A DNA stretch of 64,000 nucleotides from Circinella umbellata (GCA_025093555.1 JAIWNF010000030.1:248001-312000); one strand, 5' to 3'. Counted from the stretch's first letter, positions 1 to 12,800 are shown. A program made the numbers and translations. Notes: a model not told the origin generated them from the letters alone.

Positions 1-1528
1 TCCTTTTTCCTCCAAAAAAAAAAGAGACAGATAAATACCAATGCTCAAGGGAATACGTGACGGATCCGAAGGCAGCAATTCAGTTTCCTGTTCCATAAAA
101 CATAAATATAGTTAGATGACAATAATAATGTTTCCTTTGTGGGATGAAGCAATTCAGGAGAAAAATGAAAATTGGGCGAGCGCTTCTTTTTTTTTTCTTC
201 TTGAACACAAAGTGATATAAATGATTAATAATTTTTACCATGGGGTCCCAAAGACTACCGGGTTGAGTGGTTTTGGAAAGTCCGTCAAAAAGTACAATGA
301 CCATTAATGAAACACAGCTGATAATACCAAATAAACTAGCTACGGATAATTTACGTAATGAAAGGAATTCAAAAGGCGTCATCAAACAAAAACATAAGAT
401 TCGTGAAGTTACAAGATCTAAAGAAGGATAAAGTGCTTGGAGGCCATCACCTAGTAAGGTTACCATCGCTACACTAAAAAAAAAAAAATTAGGGAATACA
501 AAAAAAATAAATATGGCAATTTTTTCGCACGCAAATTTTTTTTTTTTGAGGGACAGATCAACTTTAAATGATAGATAACAAAAAAAAAATTATGTGAATT
601 TATACCCCATAGTAGCCAACTCTACATAAAATAGACCGCCGATGAATGCACGGCCCCGTTCTCCAAATGCAGCCATTCCCATGTCTCCATAAGTAAATGC
701 ACCTGGAACTGCATCTAGACTTCTGGCCAAGATTTTAGCTGTATAGTTAGTACCAACAGCACAGAAAATAAAGATAGCAGAACCAATAAGCCAACCAGCA
801 TAGCGGAATGCAAGTGGAAATGCTAAAATACCAACACCAATAAGCACATTCATGGCATTGAACACGGATTGTACAAAAGTGGATTTTTTATGTTCTTCTT
901 GAGGAGGTAATTTAAGTTGTTCTGAAATAACCGAGGCAACGGTGGCATGTCTTGATAAAGGGACTGAAGAGTCTAAAAGATTTGCTGATGTTGGTGGTGC
1001 TGTATGTTGTGATAACGTCTTATAAAGAGAGTTATCATTGAGAATACTGTCTCTAGAATATACCTGTTGCATTTGTTGTTGAAGACTATAGATATATATA
1101 TAAGTAATAAGTATTATTTCATTATATAAAGAATGGCAAATTATCAGTTTCATTTTATTTCTTCACCTTAATTTCGGTTCGAGTGGATCAACAATAGCTT
1201 CTTCATCGTTGATGAATCGATTATCTCGATTATATCCAGTAGATGACAAGTTTTCAGCGACATAAATCACTGAGGATCGAGAATATGACTCAGCAAGAGA
1301 ACCGAGCGTCTCTCGTAAAGATCTTGGTCGAGAAGAATGATCCTGGTGAAGAAACTGGCCAAGATCTTCTGTGGGACTAAAATAAGCTGTTTCTGCTACT
1401 GAATTCTCAGCACCTGGTGGCCTTTGTATCGCGCCATAATAGCTTTGTCGAGCATTATTTGGTATCCGAATATCAACGGGTGATGCTGGCATGTCATCAC
1501 TGGCAGATGAACAAGAATTAGATGTCAT
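1..1528 (-). CDS. Vacuolar-type amino-acid transporter (Aa_trans/AVT1-like), 3' end outside window
   Basis: Member of the amino acid/auxin permease family, fungal Avt1-type, which moves neutral amino acids across the vacuolar membrane in exchange for protons. Exons read 1528-1167, 1085-606, 473-239, 87-39; the next intron opens at 38 and the rest lies off the left edge. The start at 1528 gives a hydrophilic Ser/Asn/Pro-rich cytosolic N-terminus of about 190 residues. The first membrane segment follows, with the family-type GVGILAFPLAFRYAG stretch at about residue 205. Later exons give VTLLGDGLQALYP and, past a conserved loop, PLSIG. The long soluble N-terminal region favours AVT1 over plasma-membrane AAP types. 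Splice phases are consistent at every junction. The family is certain enough; substrate and exact subfamily are inferred. Confidence 0.88.
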
Positions 1529-3252
1529 TGGGGAAAAATGTAGATAGGTGGTTTGTAAACAGCTGAAAGAAGGAAAAGAAAAAGAAGAGGTACAAGAAAA
1601 AAAAAACAAGTTAAATAGAGAATAAAAAGTTTTTGCCTTTTAGTCAATAGTTGACTGAGACTGTCCATTAAAATACATTTTTATTTTCATCCGTTTTGTA
1701 TAAATTATTAAAAAATAATAAAACGATCTAATGTTTGTGTTGCTAAAAAATAGTAGGATGAAACACTCCTCTTTACCTCGTTCTACCCTAAATAACCCTG
1801 AATGTATGTGTGTGGTTGTTACTAGCCGATATCATAATAGTAATAAAAAAAGCTTTTTTTTTTTTATTCTTTTTTTTTGTCTGCTGATTTATCTTTTTTC
1901 ACTTCAATTCGATAAAAATAAAATAAAAAGTCGATGTAAAACGTCAATCCTTTTCAACCCCTCTCCCCCTCCCCCAACAAGATGTTATTTCCTCTTACTC
2001 CTTTACACCCCCCAATAACCTTCTTTTTTTTTTTGGATGTCCTTTCATCTCCACCTAGGACAAGTTTAATTTTTTTCCCAGGGTATCTGTACAGCATAAT
2101 GAATATATTGAGTTCTAGATCTAATATATCCGAGTAAAAAAAATCACAAGGACAGGCTAAAACAAAAATAGGTATTCATAAGCATCCTATTGTGCATTAT
2201 CTGTAAACTTATCAAGCATGAAAAGCAAAAAAGGTTTTTTATACTAGTACGGATGGTGAAATTTGTTTGTACATATTGCGTGTATATATTTTTTATTTGG
2301 AAACTTAAATAATAGCACGGTGTATATACTGTAGTGTAAATATCAGTCAAGAAAAATGTGGTGCATTACAATGTTGTTTATTATTATTAATGTTGTTGTT
2401 GTTATCTAGTTTGTTGTTTAATTTATCTGTTTTTTAATCTGTTATTGTTTGTATATATACATAAAACTGCCTGAATATTGTTTAATATTGCGCAATTCGA
2501 CATATGTTACATGATGGTTTCACTATTTACTGGGTAATACAGAAAAAAGAGCGATGATTCATCTTGGACCTCTTTCATTTCCGCAATCACCATAGGCTAG
2601 TATAGTTATACACTCATTACTGTAAGCTCTTTTTCAAACTTCTACAACCCGCTACTTTTTATTAATCTCTCTTAATAGGGATTTGTTATCATTATTACTA
2701 GCGGTAATGAATTTCCTAGCACCGCAAAATCTCAGTTCTTGATGAGAAAAAAATAAACTGTCCTCGAAATGTAAGTAAACTTGAATCTCAAATTCAACAT
2801 CCGGCAAAGCCTTAAAAAAATTTTCAGTCGCGTTTGAGAAAGCTATGTGGCTCTTTCGCATAAGGTATTGTATTTCTATTTTTTTTTTTTTGTTATTCAA
2901 ACAAAACTGTTTAAAAGGCTCTTTCGAAGCTTTTTGAGAAATCATCACATGTCTCAGGAAGTCAAAAAGTAGCCAAGATCCAATCAACTATACATATTTA
3001 TATTGTTACGACGATAAAAGAAAAAGTTTTTTTTGTACTGACAAAAACAAAACTTTTTTCTATAGATTTTTTTTTTCAAGAGTAAAAGTTATTTAGAAAC
3101 AATAGTATTACATAATATTTTATTTTAATTTATCTATAATAATAAAAACAAATTTTCATAATATGTTAAACTTGTGGGTCCTTCGTCTCGACATATGAGA
3201 CCTTTTTGTTCCGTGATCTTTATATAAGAAGCGATAATGTGTATTAGTTTTG
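1529..3252. other. Intergenic, 1.7 kb, AT-rich
   Basis: Spacer between the 5' end of the transporter gene and the 3' end of VPS36. It contains poly-T and poly-C/T runs and a GTTGTT-rich patch near 2380-2410. One unexplained open frame at 2652-2945 (-) is listed separately. No RNA gene is seen. Confidence 0.6.
2652..2945 (-). CDS. Unrecognised 97-codon ORF, doubtful
   Basis: An ATG-initiated frame of 97 residues (the frame stays open about 14 codons upstream) lies alone in AT-rich spacer, where stops are otherwise frequent. The product would be basic and hydrophilic, with motifs such as EIQVYLHFEDSLFF and ELRFCGARKFI. It has no signal peptide or membrane segment. I do not recognise a family. 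There is no clear promoter or splice evidence. It could be a chance frame or the remnant of an old insertion. Confidence 0.2.
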   Translation of the reverse strand: MISQKASKEPFKQFCLNNKKKKIEIQYLMRKSHIAFSNATENFFKALPDVEFEIQVYLHFEDSLFFSHQELRFCGARKFITASNNDNKSLLREINKK

Positions 3253-5238
3253 TTATAAATCGAAATGATTTTTTTTTGAGTGACTATTATTATTAGTATT
3301 ATTATTATTTACCAAAAGCTGTTCTGTGGCTAAAGCCAAAGCTAAGTTTTCAATTTCTGCTAATTGTAACGCGGTTATGTGACCACCTTGTTGCTTGACG
3401 TGTTGTAGAATACGTCTTGCAGCTCTATCATCATCCATATATTGAGACTGAATAACTAACAATCCACTCGGAAATTTCCGTAACCGAAAAGGAAGTTTTA
3501 ATTCTTCAAATTGCTGTGCTGCTTTGTATAAATCCTCAGGCGAAATAAGTGCTATATAAACACCAAATAACAATACAATCAATAAAATCTCCTGATTTTT
3601 TTTTTTTCGTTGCTATGAACATAACTTACCAACACCACGCACACGGTTAAAAATACAATATAAATCTGTAAGTGACTTCATACTATCTTGTTCATTCAAA
3701 ATTTTACTTAAAAACTCTGCTAATTCCCGTGCAAGTTCTTGATGATAGATAGAACCAGCCGAACCACTAACAATAAATACATAGCTGCGTTACTTTTTTT
3801 TTTGATTTTAATCCATCACCTTATACATGTATACAAATATAACGTTTACCGTGTAACTGGATCGGATATCCCCAAGTTCAAAAGGTGTGTACGAAGGGTC
3901 GATAAATTGCCATCCGTATTATTGGTATCTTTGTTCATTTTTTGAGAAATCGATTCTGCCAATGTAACCATTTCAGTAGCCTTTGCCATAAGTCGATCCA
4001 AATCTTGGAATGCATCCGTCATTGTCTCACTAGCTTCCAGTGAATTTTTTTCAATCCTACCCTGAATGGCACCTAATGTATGGCAGAATCAGTACATTTC
4101 CTTTACTTGTCTGTTTATACATCTACTAAATTTTGTATCTTTAATAACTTACTAATACCAACACCACGGGTTTTGGATGAAGATGGTCTCTCAACTGGTG
4201 ATTCTATTGGCTATATATAAGTATATAGATAATCACACTTAGAGTTACAATTCAATAATTTCATCTACTATGAATATATCCATTTTTTTTTTTACTTAAA
4301 TTGGTATTACCTTATCCCATGCTTTTGCTCCAAGCACATCCTTCAATTTGCTCAAAAACCCAGGCTGACCTCCATGACGGAATGCAAGCCGAACATGTGC
4401 ATCATCATCTAAATGCATTGTTGTAAATGATTCAGATAAACTGGAAGGTGTGGATATCGTTGGTGAGGGTGCTATTCCTGACAAATCTGTACCACACATT
4501 TCACATTGTACCATGCTTGGGTGATTGATAAATGTACATGCACGACAGGATATACCATCATTATTATTATTGCTACCATCGTTATTCTCTTGTTGACTAG
4601 AAGGTGTTGTGGGTGTATTTGGAGTACTATTACTAGTAGCAGCAACATCATTAGGCCGTTTGACTCCACACAATTGACATTTTTCGAGTGTTCCTGCATT
4701 TGAAAAAGAGCATATTGAACAAACCCAAGTAGGTAAGGCCATTTGTGGTAGACTTTTTCGAGCAGGACTTGATATAGTGTTTTCCAAATATAATATAATT
4801 TTAGGTGATGCTTTAAAAAATCCTCCCTAGATAAGTAAATATCTATAAGAATTCGCTTTCGTCCTTTGCTTACTCAAGTCACGATCATACAAAATAAAAA
4901 CTTAGACTTACATAACTCTCGACGTCTTTGACATTACATAGTGATAATTCAACAGCTCTCTCGGAGGGATGAGTGTTATCTACATAAATGATGCGATGAG
5001 ATGTCAAGTAACATACACCATCTTGATAGTCTTCGATCTTGTTCTTGCTATAGAGTGTTTGATGAGCAAAAAAAAAATAGCAAAAAAGCTTTTAGACTAC
5101 TTTAGTACAAGAATGGAGCAATGTTAAATCTTACCGTTCATAAAGGCCTACATTGCCTTGTTGAATGATAAGTGATTCATTAGATTGTAGCACAGGTCGT
5201 CTTGAAGAGGATAAACCCGTCCTTTCAAAGTACTTCAT
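3253..5238 (-). CDS. VPS36: ESCRT-II subunit Vps36 (GLUE + two NZF zinc fingers + EAP30)
   Basis: Endosomal sorting subunit that binds ubiquitin and phosphoinositide and recruits ESCRT-III for multivesicular-body sorting. Exons 5238-5135, 5047-4912, 4826-4311, 4210-4153, 4072-3850, 3766-3630, 3551-3253 give 490 residues. The N-terminal GLUE half opens with NESLIIQQGNVGLYER and LTSHRIIYVD. Two NZF/RanBP2-type fingers are inserted in it: C116-x2-C119...C130-x2-C133, and C174-x2-C177...C188-x2-C191, separated by a Ser/Thr/Asn linker. The C-terminal EAP30 winged-helix part has GISDPVTR, LYCIFNRVRGV and LISPEDLYKAAQQFEELKLP. The twin NZF insert is as in budding yeast and absent from animal EAP45. 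The protein ends in a poly-Asn tail. All splice phases fit. Confidence 0.95.
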
Positions 5239-5546
5239 TGGCAAGAAGACGGAACAAAAGTTATTGAAAAAATACACGCATCTTACGCATTGTCGGGACT
5301 CCAGGGCATGATTTTTTTAAACTTTTTTTTTTCTTCACTCACCTATTTAATTTGCCAATTTGGGTCTGTTTCCCTAGCAATCATGCTCTTATTATCTTAA
5401 TCCCCCACTCCATATATAAAGACATTAGGTATTATTTAACAAAAGTATTCATATTCAATTCTTATAAAAATACTGCGTAGCAATCATAATCATAAAAGTC
5501 CAAAGAAAAGAAAGTAGTAAGAAGGAGAATATATATAAAATTTTGT

Positions 5547-5964
5547 TTAAAGATCACCACTGTGAGGGCTATCAGAACTTGATGAAGTATATACATCAAA
5601 TCCTTGAAGAGCCTGTATAAGGCTAAGAGCCATAAAAAAAAGGACAAGAGTAACATGTACAACATGAGGAGAATTGTTTTTTAGTTTATCCAACATCGTT
5701 TGTAAAGTAGTAGGATACGCGACTTGTCGGGATTTGTGGTCCAAGGATCGGAAAAGTTCAATGTTTCTTTTCCCATATCGACATCTCCTGCTTTATGTAT
5801 GCGACCTGGCATTAGTACTTCGATAATCTCGCGATGACACCATATCCAGCTGATCCCAAGGCTTATAGATACAATATTTGTCTTTAATAATTATCCACTT
5901 ACCTACTAACATTTGTATTACTTGGTAATTGTTCAGCATTGGCTTGATGAAAAGAATCGCTCAT
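5547..5964 (-). CDS. Small tail-anchored membrane protein, unrecognised
   Basis: Two exons (5964-5903 and 5787-5547) join in frame to give exactly 100 residues. The N-terminal half is polar and basic, with a cluster SRRCRYGKRNIELFRS. A single strong hydrophobic segment, VVHVTLVLFFMALSLIQAL, follows at about residues 69-87, then a short Ser/Asp-rich tail. This layout suggests a one-pass protein with a small lumenal or extracellular tail. The second exon has several in-frame acceptor choices; the one at 5788/5787 keeps the frame and gives a GTAAGT donor. No family recognised. It shares a 515-bp divergent intergenic region with pelota, so a bidirectional promoter is plausible. Confidence 0.6.
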
Positions 5965-6478
5965 ATTTTTAGTTTTGTTTTCTAATACGTATTGTACAGA
6001 ACTAGTATTAAAATCTCATCTGAAGCTTTTTTTTTTGAAGATACCAACAGAAAAAGCGGTCGAATAAAGAAGAGAAAAAAAAAATTAACTATTGTTAAGT
6101 TTGTGGATAAATTTATGAGTACTATAAGGTAGTACTAGATCTTTCGCATGACCTGAGCGAAAGTATTAAATTCCTATGTTTAATAAAAAGAACATAGTAG
6201 TAATGCACTCCTTGAAAAAGTTTGGATTGGTGCCATGGCAAGATATCCGGCTTGGTAATCTATTATTTATTTAAAACAGGATGATCGACACTTTGGGTAT
6301 AGTTGTGCCATAGTAATATAAAAATGAGAAAGTGAATCAAAACTTTTAAGAAGCGCCCAGGCATTATTTTCAGATATTATATCATGCAAAACAAGCAAGA
6401 AAGTGAATTTTTCCTTTCTCTTTTCCGTCGCCCGGGTTCTTTGTTGCGCAGTTGGATCGTTTTGGCTTGAAATAAATC

Positions 6479-8392
6479 ATGAAGGTAGTAAAAAAAAAAG
6501 AAAATAAAAAAATAAAGAACGGGTTATTTTGAACGACAATTACAATATATTAATAAAGCTATATATAGCTGATAAACAAAACATTAGAAAAAGATGCTTC
6601 GGGGCATATCACATTGTATCCAGAAGAACTCGAAGACATGTGGCATGTTTATAATTTGATTTCTAAAGAAGATCAAATTAAAGCTACAACGATCCGGTAA
6701 AATGAAAAAGAAAACTTTTTGTTAAAATATATATTTTTTTTCTAGTGGATGAATATCTACCTAAATCTTTATTGTTTTTTTTTTTTTATATAAGACGTCT
6801 TCAATCAGAAAGTTCAACTGGATCAACAACAAGTCAGCGTACTCGAATGGTTCTTACAATTACTGTTGCAAGTGTTGATTTCGATCCACAAGTCGGTCTT
6901 TTACGTATTAATGGTCGTGTCACGAGTGAAAATCCCTATGTGAAGGTAAACAACTATCATGAATTTATTTGGGGGGGGGAGGGTTGTCTCTCTACTTGGG
7001 ATATAAAGATTTTTATTTTTACTCAAACTTTTCTGGGTTTTTTTGTTTGTTTGTTACATCAAAAATTTAGATGGGTAGTTACCATACTATTGATTTAGAG
7101 TTAAATCGAAATTTTACTTTAGTCAAGCCAGAATGGGATGTGATCGCTTTAGAACGGGTCAATGATGCATGTGATGTTACAAAACAAGCAGATGTAGCCG
7201 CTATCGTTTGTCAAGAAGGATTGGCCAATATTTGTTTTTTGACTCAGCATATGACGGTTGTAAAACAACGTATAGAAACACCTATTCCAAGAAAAAGAAA
7301 AGGCTCAGTAACAAACCATGAAAAGGTATAAATATGATTTGTTTCAGTGGGTAAAATAATATATATGAGACTAATCATTATTTAATTAATTGGGAATGAA
7401 TTATATAATATTAGGGTCTTCAAAAGTTTTATGATCAAATTTATCAAGCCATTTTACGATTATTGAACTTTGATATTATCAAAGCTGTTATTATCGCCAG
7501 TCCTGGATTCGTTCGGGTAAAGAAACTTAATGCAACATTTATTTTATGGGATTGAATTTTGGAATGGATATTGAATTAGCCAATAATAATAATTGTTTTT
7601 ATATATCCCAATAGGAACAAGTATACCAATACATTTTTGACCAAGCAGTGGTAAGTTAGAATACATTTTTTAAAAAATATGAATGAACAAACTATAATAG
7701 AATTTGCTAAGAATTAATTTTATAATTTATGCTAATAGAAAACGGATAACAAAGTGCTGATGGAGAATCGATCCAAATTTGTTTTAATTCACAGTTCTAG
7801 TGGTCATAAACATGCGTTGAACGAAGTGATGCAAGATCCAGCAATTCAATCAAAGTTGGCAGATACCAAAGCAGCACGAGAAGTTCAAGCATTGGAGCAA
7901 TTTTATACAATGTTGAACAATGATCCTGATCGCGCATTCTATGGTATTAATCATGTATTGAAGGCAAATGAACATGGAGCTATTGGTACTTTACTCGTAA
8001 CAGATGAATTATTTAGGTACGTGAACCGCAAAAAAAAAACATTGGCAGCTGGTATATTTAGCTTATAGGAATAGAAGAGACTAAAGAAGATTGAGTTATT
8101 AGATCAGCAGATATTGCAACACGGCGGAAGTATGTTGATTTGGTGGAATCTGTTAGAAATATGGGTGGAGATGTACGAGTATTTTCCAGTATGCATGTTT
8201 CTGGAGAACGTAAGTATATTCAAAATATATAAATGATAATCAATTTAGATCTCGCTAACGATAAATTCATTGACAAAAAAAAACCTCATAGAACTCAATC
8301 TACTTAGTGGTGTCGCTGCGATTCTAACTTATCCATTACCAGATATAGAGATGGAAGATGAAGAAGAACAAGAGGAAGCTAAACAAAATTAA
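6479..8392 (+). CDS. PELO: Pelota/Dom34 ribosome-rescue factor
   Basis: eRF1-like factor that, with Hbs1, splits stalled ribosomes in no-go and non-stop mRNA decay. Nine exons: 6479-6484, 6569-6696, 6795-6945, 7071-7325, 7415-7516, 7615-7650, 7739-8016, 8103-8209, 8292-8392, giving 387 residues, the usual family length. The first exon is only ATG-AAG. It joins to give [20 protein letters not shown], the conserved N-terminus of the Sm-like domain. [10 protein letters not shown], then [10 protein letters not shown] and [17 protein letters not shown], are further hallmarks. The central and C-terminal eRF1_2/eRF1_3 domains follow, with [16 protein letters not shown]. There is no GGQ motif, as expected for pelota rather than eRF1. 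The protein ends in an acidic tail. It is convergent with the next gene, about 220 bp apart. Confidence 0.96.
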
Positions 8393-8612
8393 TTATAGAA
8401 AAAAAGAAAGATAAAACAGAATGATTACGTGTAAAATTTAATAATTGAATTATGTCTATAAAGGTCTTTATGGTTTTGTATATATACAATTTTCTAAATG
8501 GATGGAGAGGGAAAACGTGTTCTTTTAAAAAAGAAATAGGACAGGAAGAAGAAAAAAAAGGAGGAGAGAAAGAGAGAGAGAAAGAAGACGGCTGTTATAT
8601 AAAGGACTATGG

Positions 8613-9849
8613 TTATTGTTTCAGTACTTCATCTCCAAATAATGCAGCCGCTGCTTGAGCAACAACGGCTTGTGCGGCGGCCTGCGCAGCAGCATAATTC
8701 ATAGCAAGAATTGCATCAATAGCAGCCAGGATATCAGCTTCCCACCAACCCATTTCATAGTCCACTAATCCATATCGCTCTAATTTATCAGCCCAGGCGA
8801 CAACCATTTCCCGTAATCCGTATAAATGTTGGTCCGTTAATCTTTCAATTTCTGAACTTGGTTCATGTCGCTGAGCTAATGCATATAACCAACAGTTATT
8901 GAGACCTGCCCAAAACTGCTCACGATCAATTGCATTATATGGATGGTCATCCGATGTCAAACCTAAAAAAAAAAGTTAAATTAGCTTTCTTTCTAGATAT
9001 CCATATGCTTATTTAATATCTCGTTTTAATGTCTTAATAATAAGAAGAAAAAGGAGTACCTAACTGTTCACAATGGTCAACAACTGCACTTGTTGCTTTA
9101 CTAAGAGTTTGAAACCCACTGACCATATTCCTTTGTTCGACATGATCCAATGTTGCTTTTAATTGCTTTTGTATCTCTTCAAAACTGGTTGTAGATGTAG
9201 GCGGTGGTGGCTGTAGTGTGGCTGCAGAGGCAGGTGTTGCCGTTATTGCTGCTTGCGGTTCTGTGACAGCAGGAGCAGGAGCAGACGTTGGTGCAGGTGC
9301 AGGTGTTGGTGCAGGTGTTGGCGCAGGTGTTGGCGCAGGTGTTGTAGCAGGTGTTACCGTTATCGATTGTGGTTGTTGTGGTTGCTGTGCTGGAGTAGCT
9401 GGTGGTGCTGTTACAATCGGTTTTTGTTCAACATTCTGCTCTTCAGTTTTAATAATGATTTCGGTGGTACTGGTAGTAGATTCAGTTTTCACTGTAGAAT
9501 CTATTTCCATTGGAGTAAGATAAGTATTGGAGGAATTGGTCGTAGTGGTAGCATTGACAGTATCAGTATTAGTAGTAGCTGTAGTATTAACAGGAATAGT
9601 GGGAGAAGTAGTATTAGTTGTTGTTGTTGGAGTTATTGTCGTTGGTGTTGATTCCATACTGTTGTTACTATTATTATTATTATTATTGCCATGGTTACTG
9701 GTAACAGGTTCGACTTTAACTGCTGTGTTTTCTACTGCAGGAGACGACGTCTCAAAATCAGTCATGCTTGTATTTTCATCTAAACTACTTAATGGACTGG
9801 TTGACGTGGCTGATTGAAGTGAAGGAGAATCACCATTATTAGCTTGCAT
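8613..9849 (-). CDS. Conserved fungal protein of unknown role with low-complexity N-terminus
   Basis: Two exons (9849-9060, 8962-8613) give 379 residues. The first about 220 residues are Ser/Thr/Asn/Pro-rich and probably disordered, including an Ala-Pro-Thr-Pro tandem repeat (12-bp units near 9285-9350) and poly-Asn. After residue 225 a helical domain starts: LDHVEQRNMVSGFQTLSKA, then FWAGLNNCWLYALAQRHE and LERYGLVDYEMGWWEADILAAI. From memory, the GLVDY-x2-G-x-WE signature recurs in a family of uncharacterised fungal proteins; I cannot name a function. The C-terminus is a striking Ala/Gln stretch. No transmembrane segment or signal peptide. The low-complexity DNA produces many false frames on the plus strand. 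Confidence 0.75.
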
Positions 9850-12800
9850 ATTTTTTTTTTATTATCCACTAAAAAAAGATTTATAGTGTAAACCTAATAT
9901 TTGCTTCTTGCTTTGGAAATGTTATATAACAATTTTTTAATCGGCTGGGCTCGGAGAGTTCTCCGCACTTTTTGCGTCTGACCAATAATTTGAATATGGC
10001 TCATACATTATTGTACTTCCGGTTTTTAACTACAATTTTCGTTTTGATACATTAGATGATAAGCTCACAACTATACGTGTATATTACCAAATCTAAATCG
10101 ACTGACGGGGCTCATGATGAGTTCGCAATGGTTTATTTATTTATGAAAATAGTATAAGAGAAAATGGATTGATCCAAAATGAGAAGGAAGAAAGTAATAA
10201 AATACAATAGTTTAAAAGAAAGAAAAGTAATAATAAGGTTATCTATCCTGTACAGGCTCTTCTCCTCCTCCAGGGGCTCGCCTTGAGAAGTACGTAGTGG
10301 ACTTGTTTTGTTAGTGATATTAGATTATAGACACAGAAGAGGTAAACTGACTATAATGAAATTTATATTACGCTACAAATGAACGATTCCACCAATAGTA
10401 TACTTGGGATTGATGGGTTCGACCTAGCACACGAGAAAATCTTTCTAGTGCGTTATCGTACAAGTATCAGACATCTAACCTGGTACAGTTCTGCTGATTC
10501 TAGTTCTGCAGTATATCTTTATCAACGTTGTTGACAATTGTGATGGATGTAGCAATGTGTTCCGTCGAAAGGCTTGATATTAAGCTGGGTATATATCCTC
10601 GGATGAAACCGCCACAATTGAATATTTACATCCCTTTCCAAACTCACTTGCAATGATTATCTAAGACTTGTTGCTGCATATTCGTGTCTTGAATACAATA
10701 ACATACAAACGAATTAACATACTTCAATCAAGCAGCTGTAAAATGTTGATAATATTGGTATTCATTATGTTATTGAACATGCGCGTGGGTGTATATCAAC
10801 TGTTCCTGATCATCCACGGCACTTGTACTGTTATCAAATATAATATAAGCATTAACTGTGCTGTAAACTAATCGATCTATCGTCTCTGCTGCCATTCAAT
10901 GCCGTGTTTTTATTCATGGAGTCATTAGCGAGAAGACATCAATTCAATGACTCCGTCCATTGTAATACAACAATTCATCAGGAATTTTGCAAAACAATAT
11001 CTAGAGGTTGAGTATTTATTTCAGATTTTGAGAAGCTTAACCTTGCCAATCACGTGTCGGCGCAAGTCAAGAAACGCGCTAAAATAAAATAAAAATTGTT
11101 AAACTTTTAGTACATTACAATACATCAGTAAAAAAGAAATACTCGAATTTTTTTAATACTTTCATCATGTGCTTTTGCCAAAGAAAAGGCGCGGAATTGA
11201 TTTTATTTTGTTTATTCTATCTACATCGTACAGAAGTTACTACGCACAAAAAAAAGTGATCTTTCCATATATATCTTTCTGTTTCATTATCTAATACGTA
11301 AAAAAGAAACTTTTAAAAAGCAAGAGCAGCTCACGACTATCAAAAAACAAAGGATACGTAATAAGATTGTTATACTATATCAGAAGAAAAACTGTATGAT
11401 AACATCCATGAAAAAAAAAGAACAAACATTCTTAATTAGATTATGTTGTTCATATCTTCATTAGATCCTCACCCAAAGAAAACAAAGTCGCGTGCGCCAT
11501 TTTCAAAAAAAAACAACTATACATACACTCACTATTCCCGACTCTTAATATAGTATTCTTTGTAAAATGTAACAAATAATAACCTTTTATCTTTTATTAG
11601 TTTTAACAAACGTGTATACATAATAATTATATCGAACAATGTTAAACAGTTTAATACTAATCCATTTTCGTTTTATTAGCCACTGGTTCTATACGTGACA
11701 TTATAAAAGTTATCTATTACTCCTATACCTTTTTTAATCATTCCAATAAATTAAACAGTTCCAGTATACTTCACCTTTTATTTACGTAAAAGTCACTTAT
11801 TGATAGAGAAAAACATTTACTAATATTTGTGACGAATCAAAAAAAATAATTTTTTCGTAGTAAAAGTCAAGAGGCTTCAAGTATCTAAAATAGTGTGATA
11901 AGTGATGTGCCAAGCTATTAGAATGACTCTGCTCAAAGTTGACCCAGCTCTAGTCATCCCCCTTACTCCATAAACTACAACTTATGTTACGTAAAGATGA
12001 CGCGCGAATAGCTTTTTCATTCATACATATACCTAGTAGCCAACAAATAGAGTCGTCGAACATTTGCATCCATAATACTATAACTCTTATAAATTATCTT
12101 CCTTTTTTATTTTTTATATATATTTGTCTCGTTTATTTTATTAACATAGTTGTATTGAGACAGAAATGTAAAGCAATTATTAGATGCGTTAAATATGTTA
12201 AAACGAACTTTTCAGTATAAGAAAACGTGACCATCTCTTTTTATCAAAAGTCGTGGATCACAATTCCCACTTGACTCCAAAGATACACTACATTCTAAGA
12301 AGCTGTTACGTACAAAAACAATTACAAGTAAAAAGACTGTGTCATTCGAAACCCTTTCCTCTTTGGCCTTCCCTCTATTTCCTTGTAATAGAATTCCTAA
12401 ACCATAAATATAAAAATGGCTTATCTCGAGGTCTATAAATGCCTCATAATTTTTCTCAATATCAAAAACGTAACTCACAACCGAACAAAAGTCTCTCTAT
12501 TCTGGTACGTTTTTAGCTCTAGATTGTCTATGCGTACTCTCTATAGTTAAGTGATCTACTGAGGTTTCTCGATAGTTACGTAGATCTAGATATACAATTT
12601 AAAAAAGTATTATGCTGAAAAAAAAAAAGGTCAACATGCCGATCATGAATAGTTTAGGATTTTCGCCACTCATTTTCTTATTTCCCGAATAAGCATTTTC
12701 TGTGGCACTCGTTAGGGTAGTAAAGAAAACTAGATAGAGGGGTTTTGTACTTGGAGTCAGACTACAACTAGACAACAAAAGTGGCAGAAGTATGTGGCAC

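Noticed and set aside
1731..2018. 95-codon plus-strand frame in the first intergenic region
   Set aside because: Dominated by Phe/Pro codons from T- and C-runs; no coding character.
9218..9817. Long plus-strand frames rich in Val/Ala/Gly or Cys/Arg
   Set aside because: Shadows of the Thr/Pro/Ala repeat region in the minus-strand gene.
10410..10430. GGGTTCGACC, resembling a tRNA B box
   Set aside because: The flanking bases do not pair into a T-stem and no acceptor or D-arm is present.
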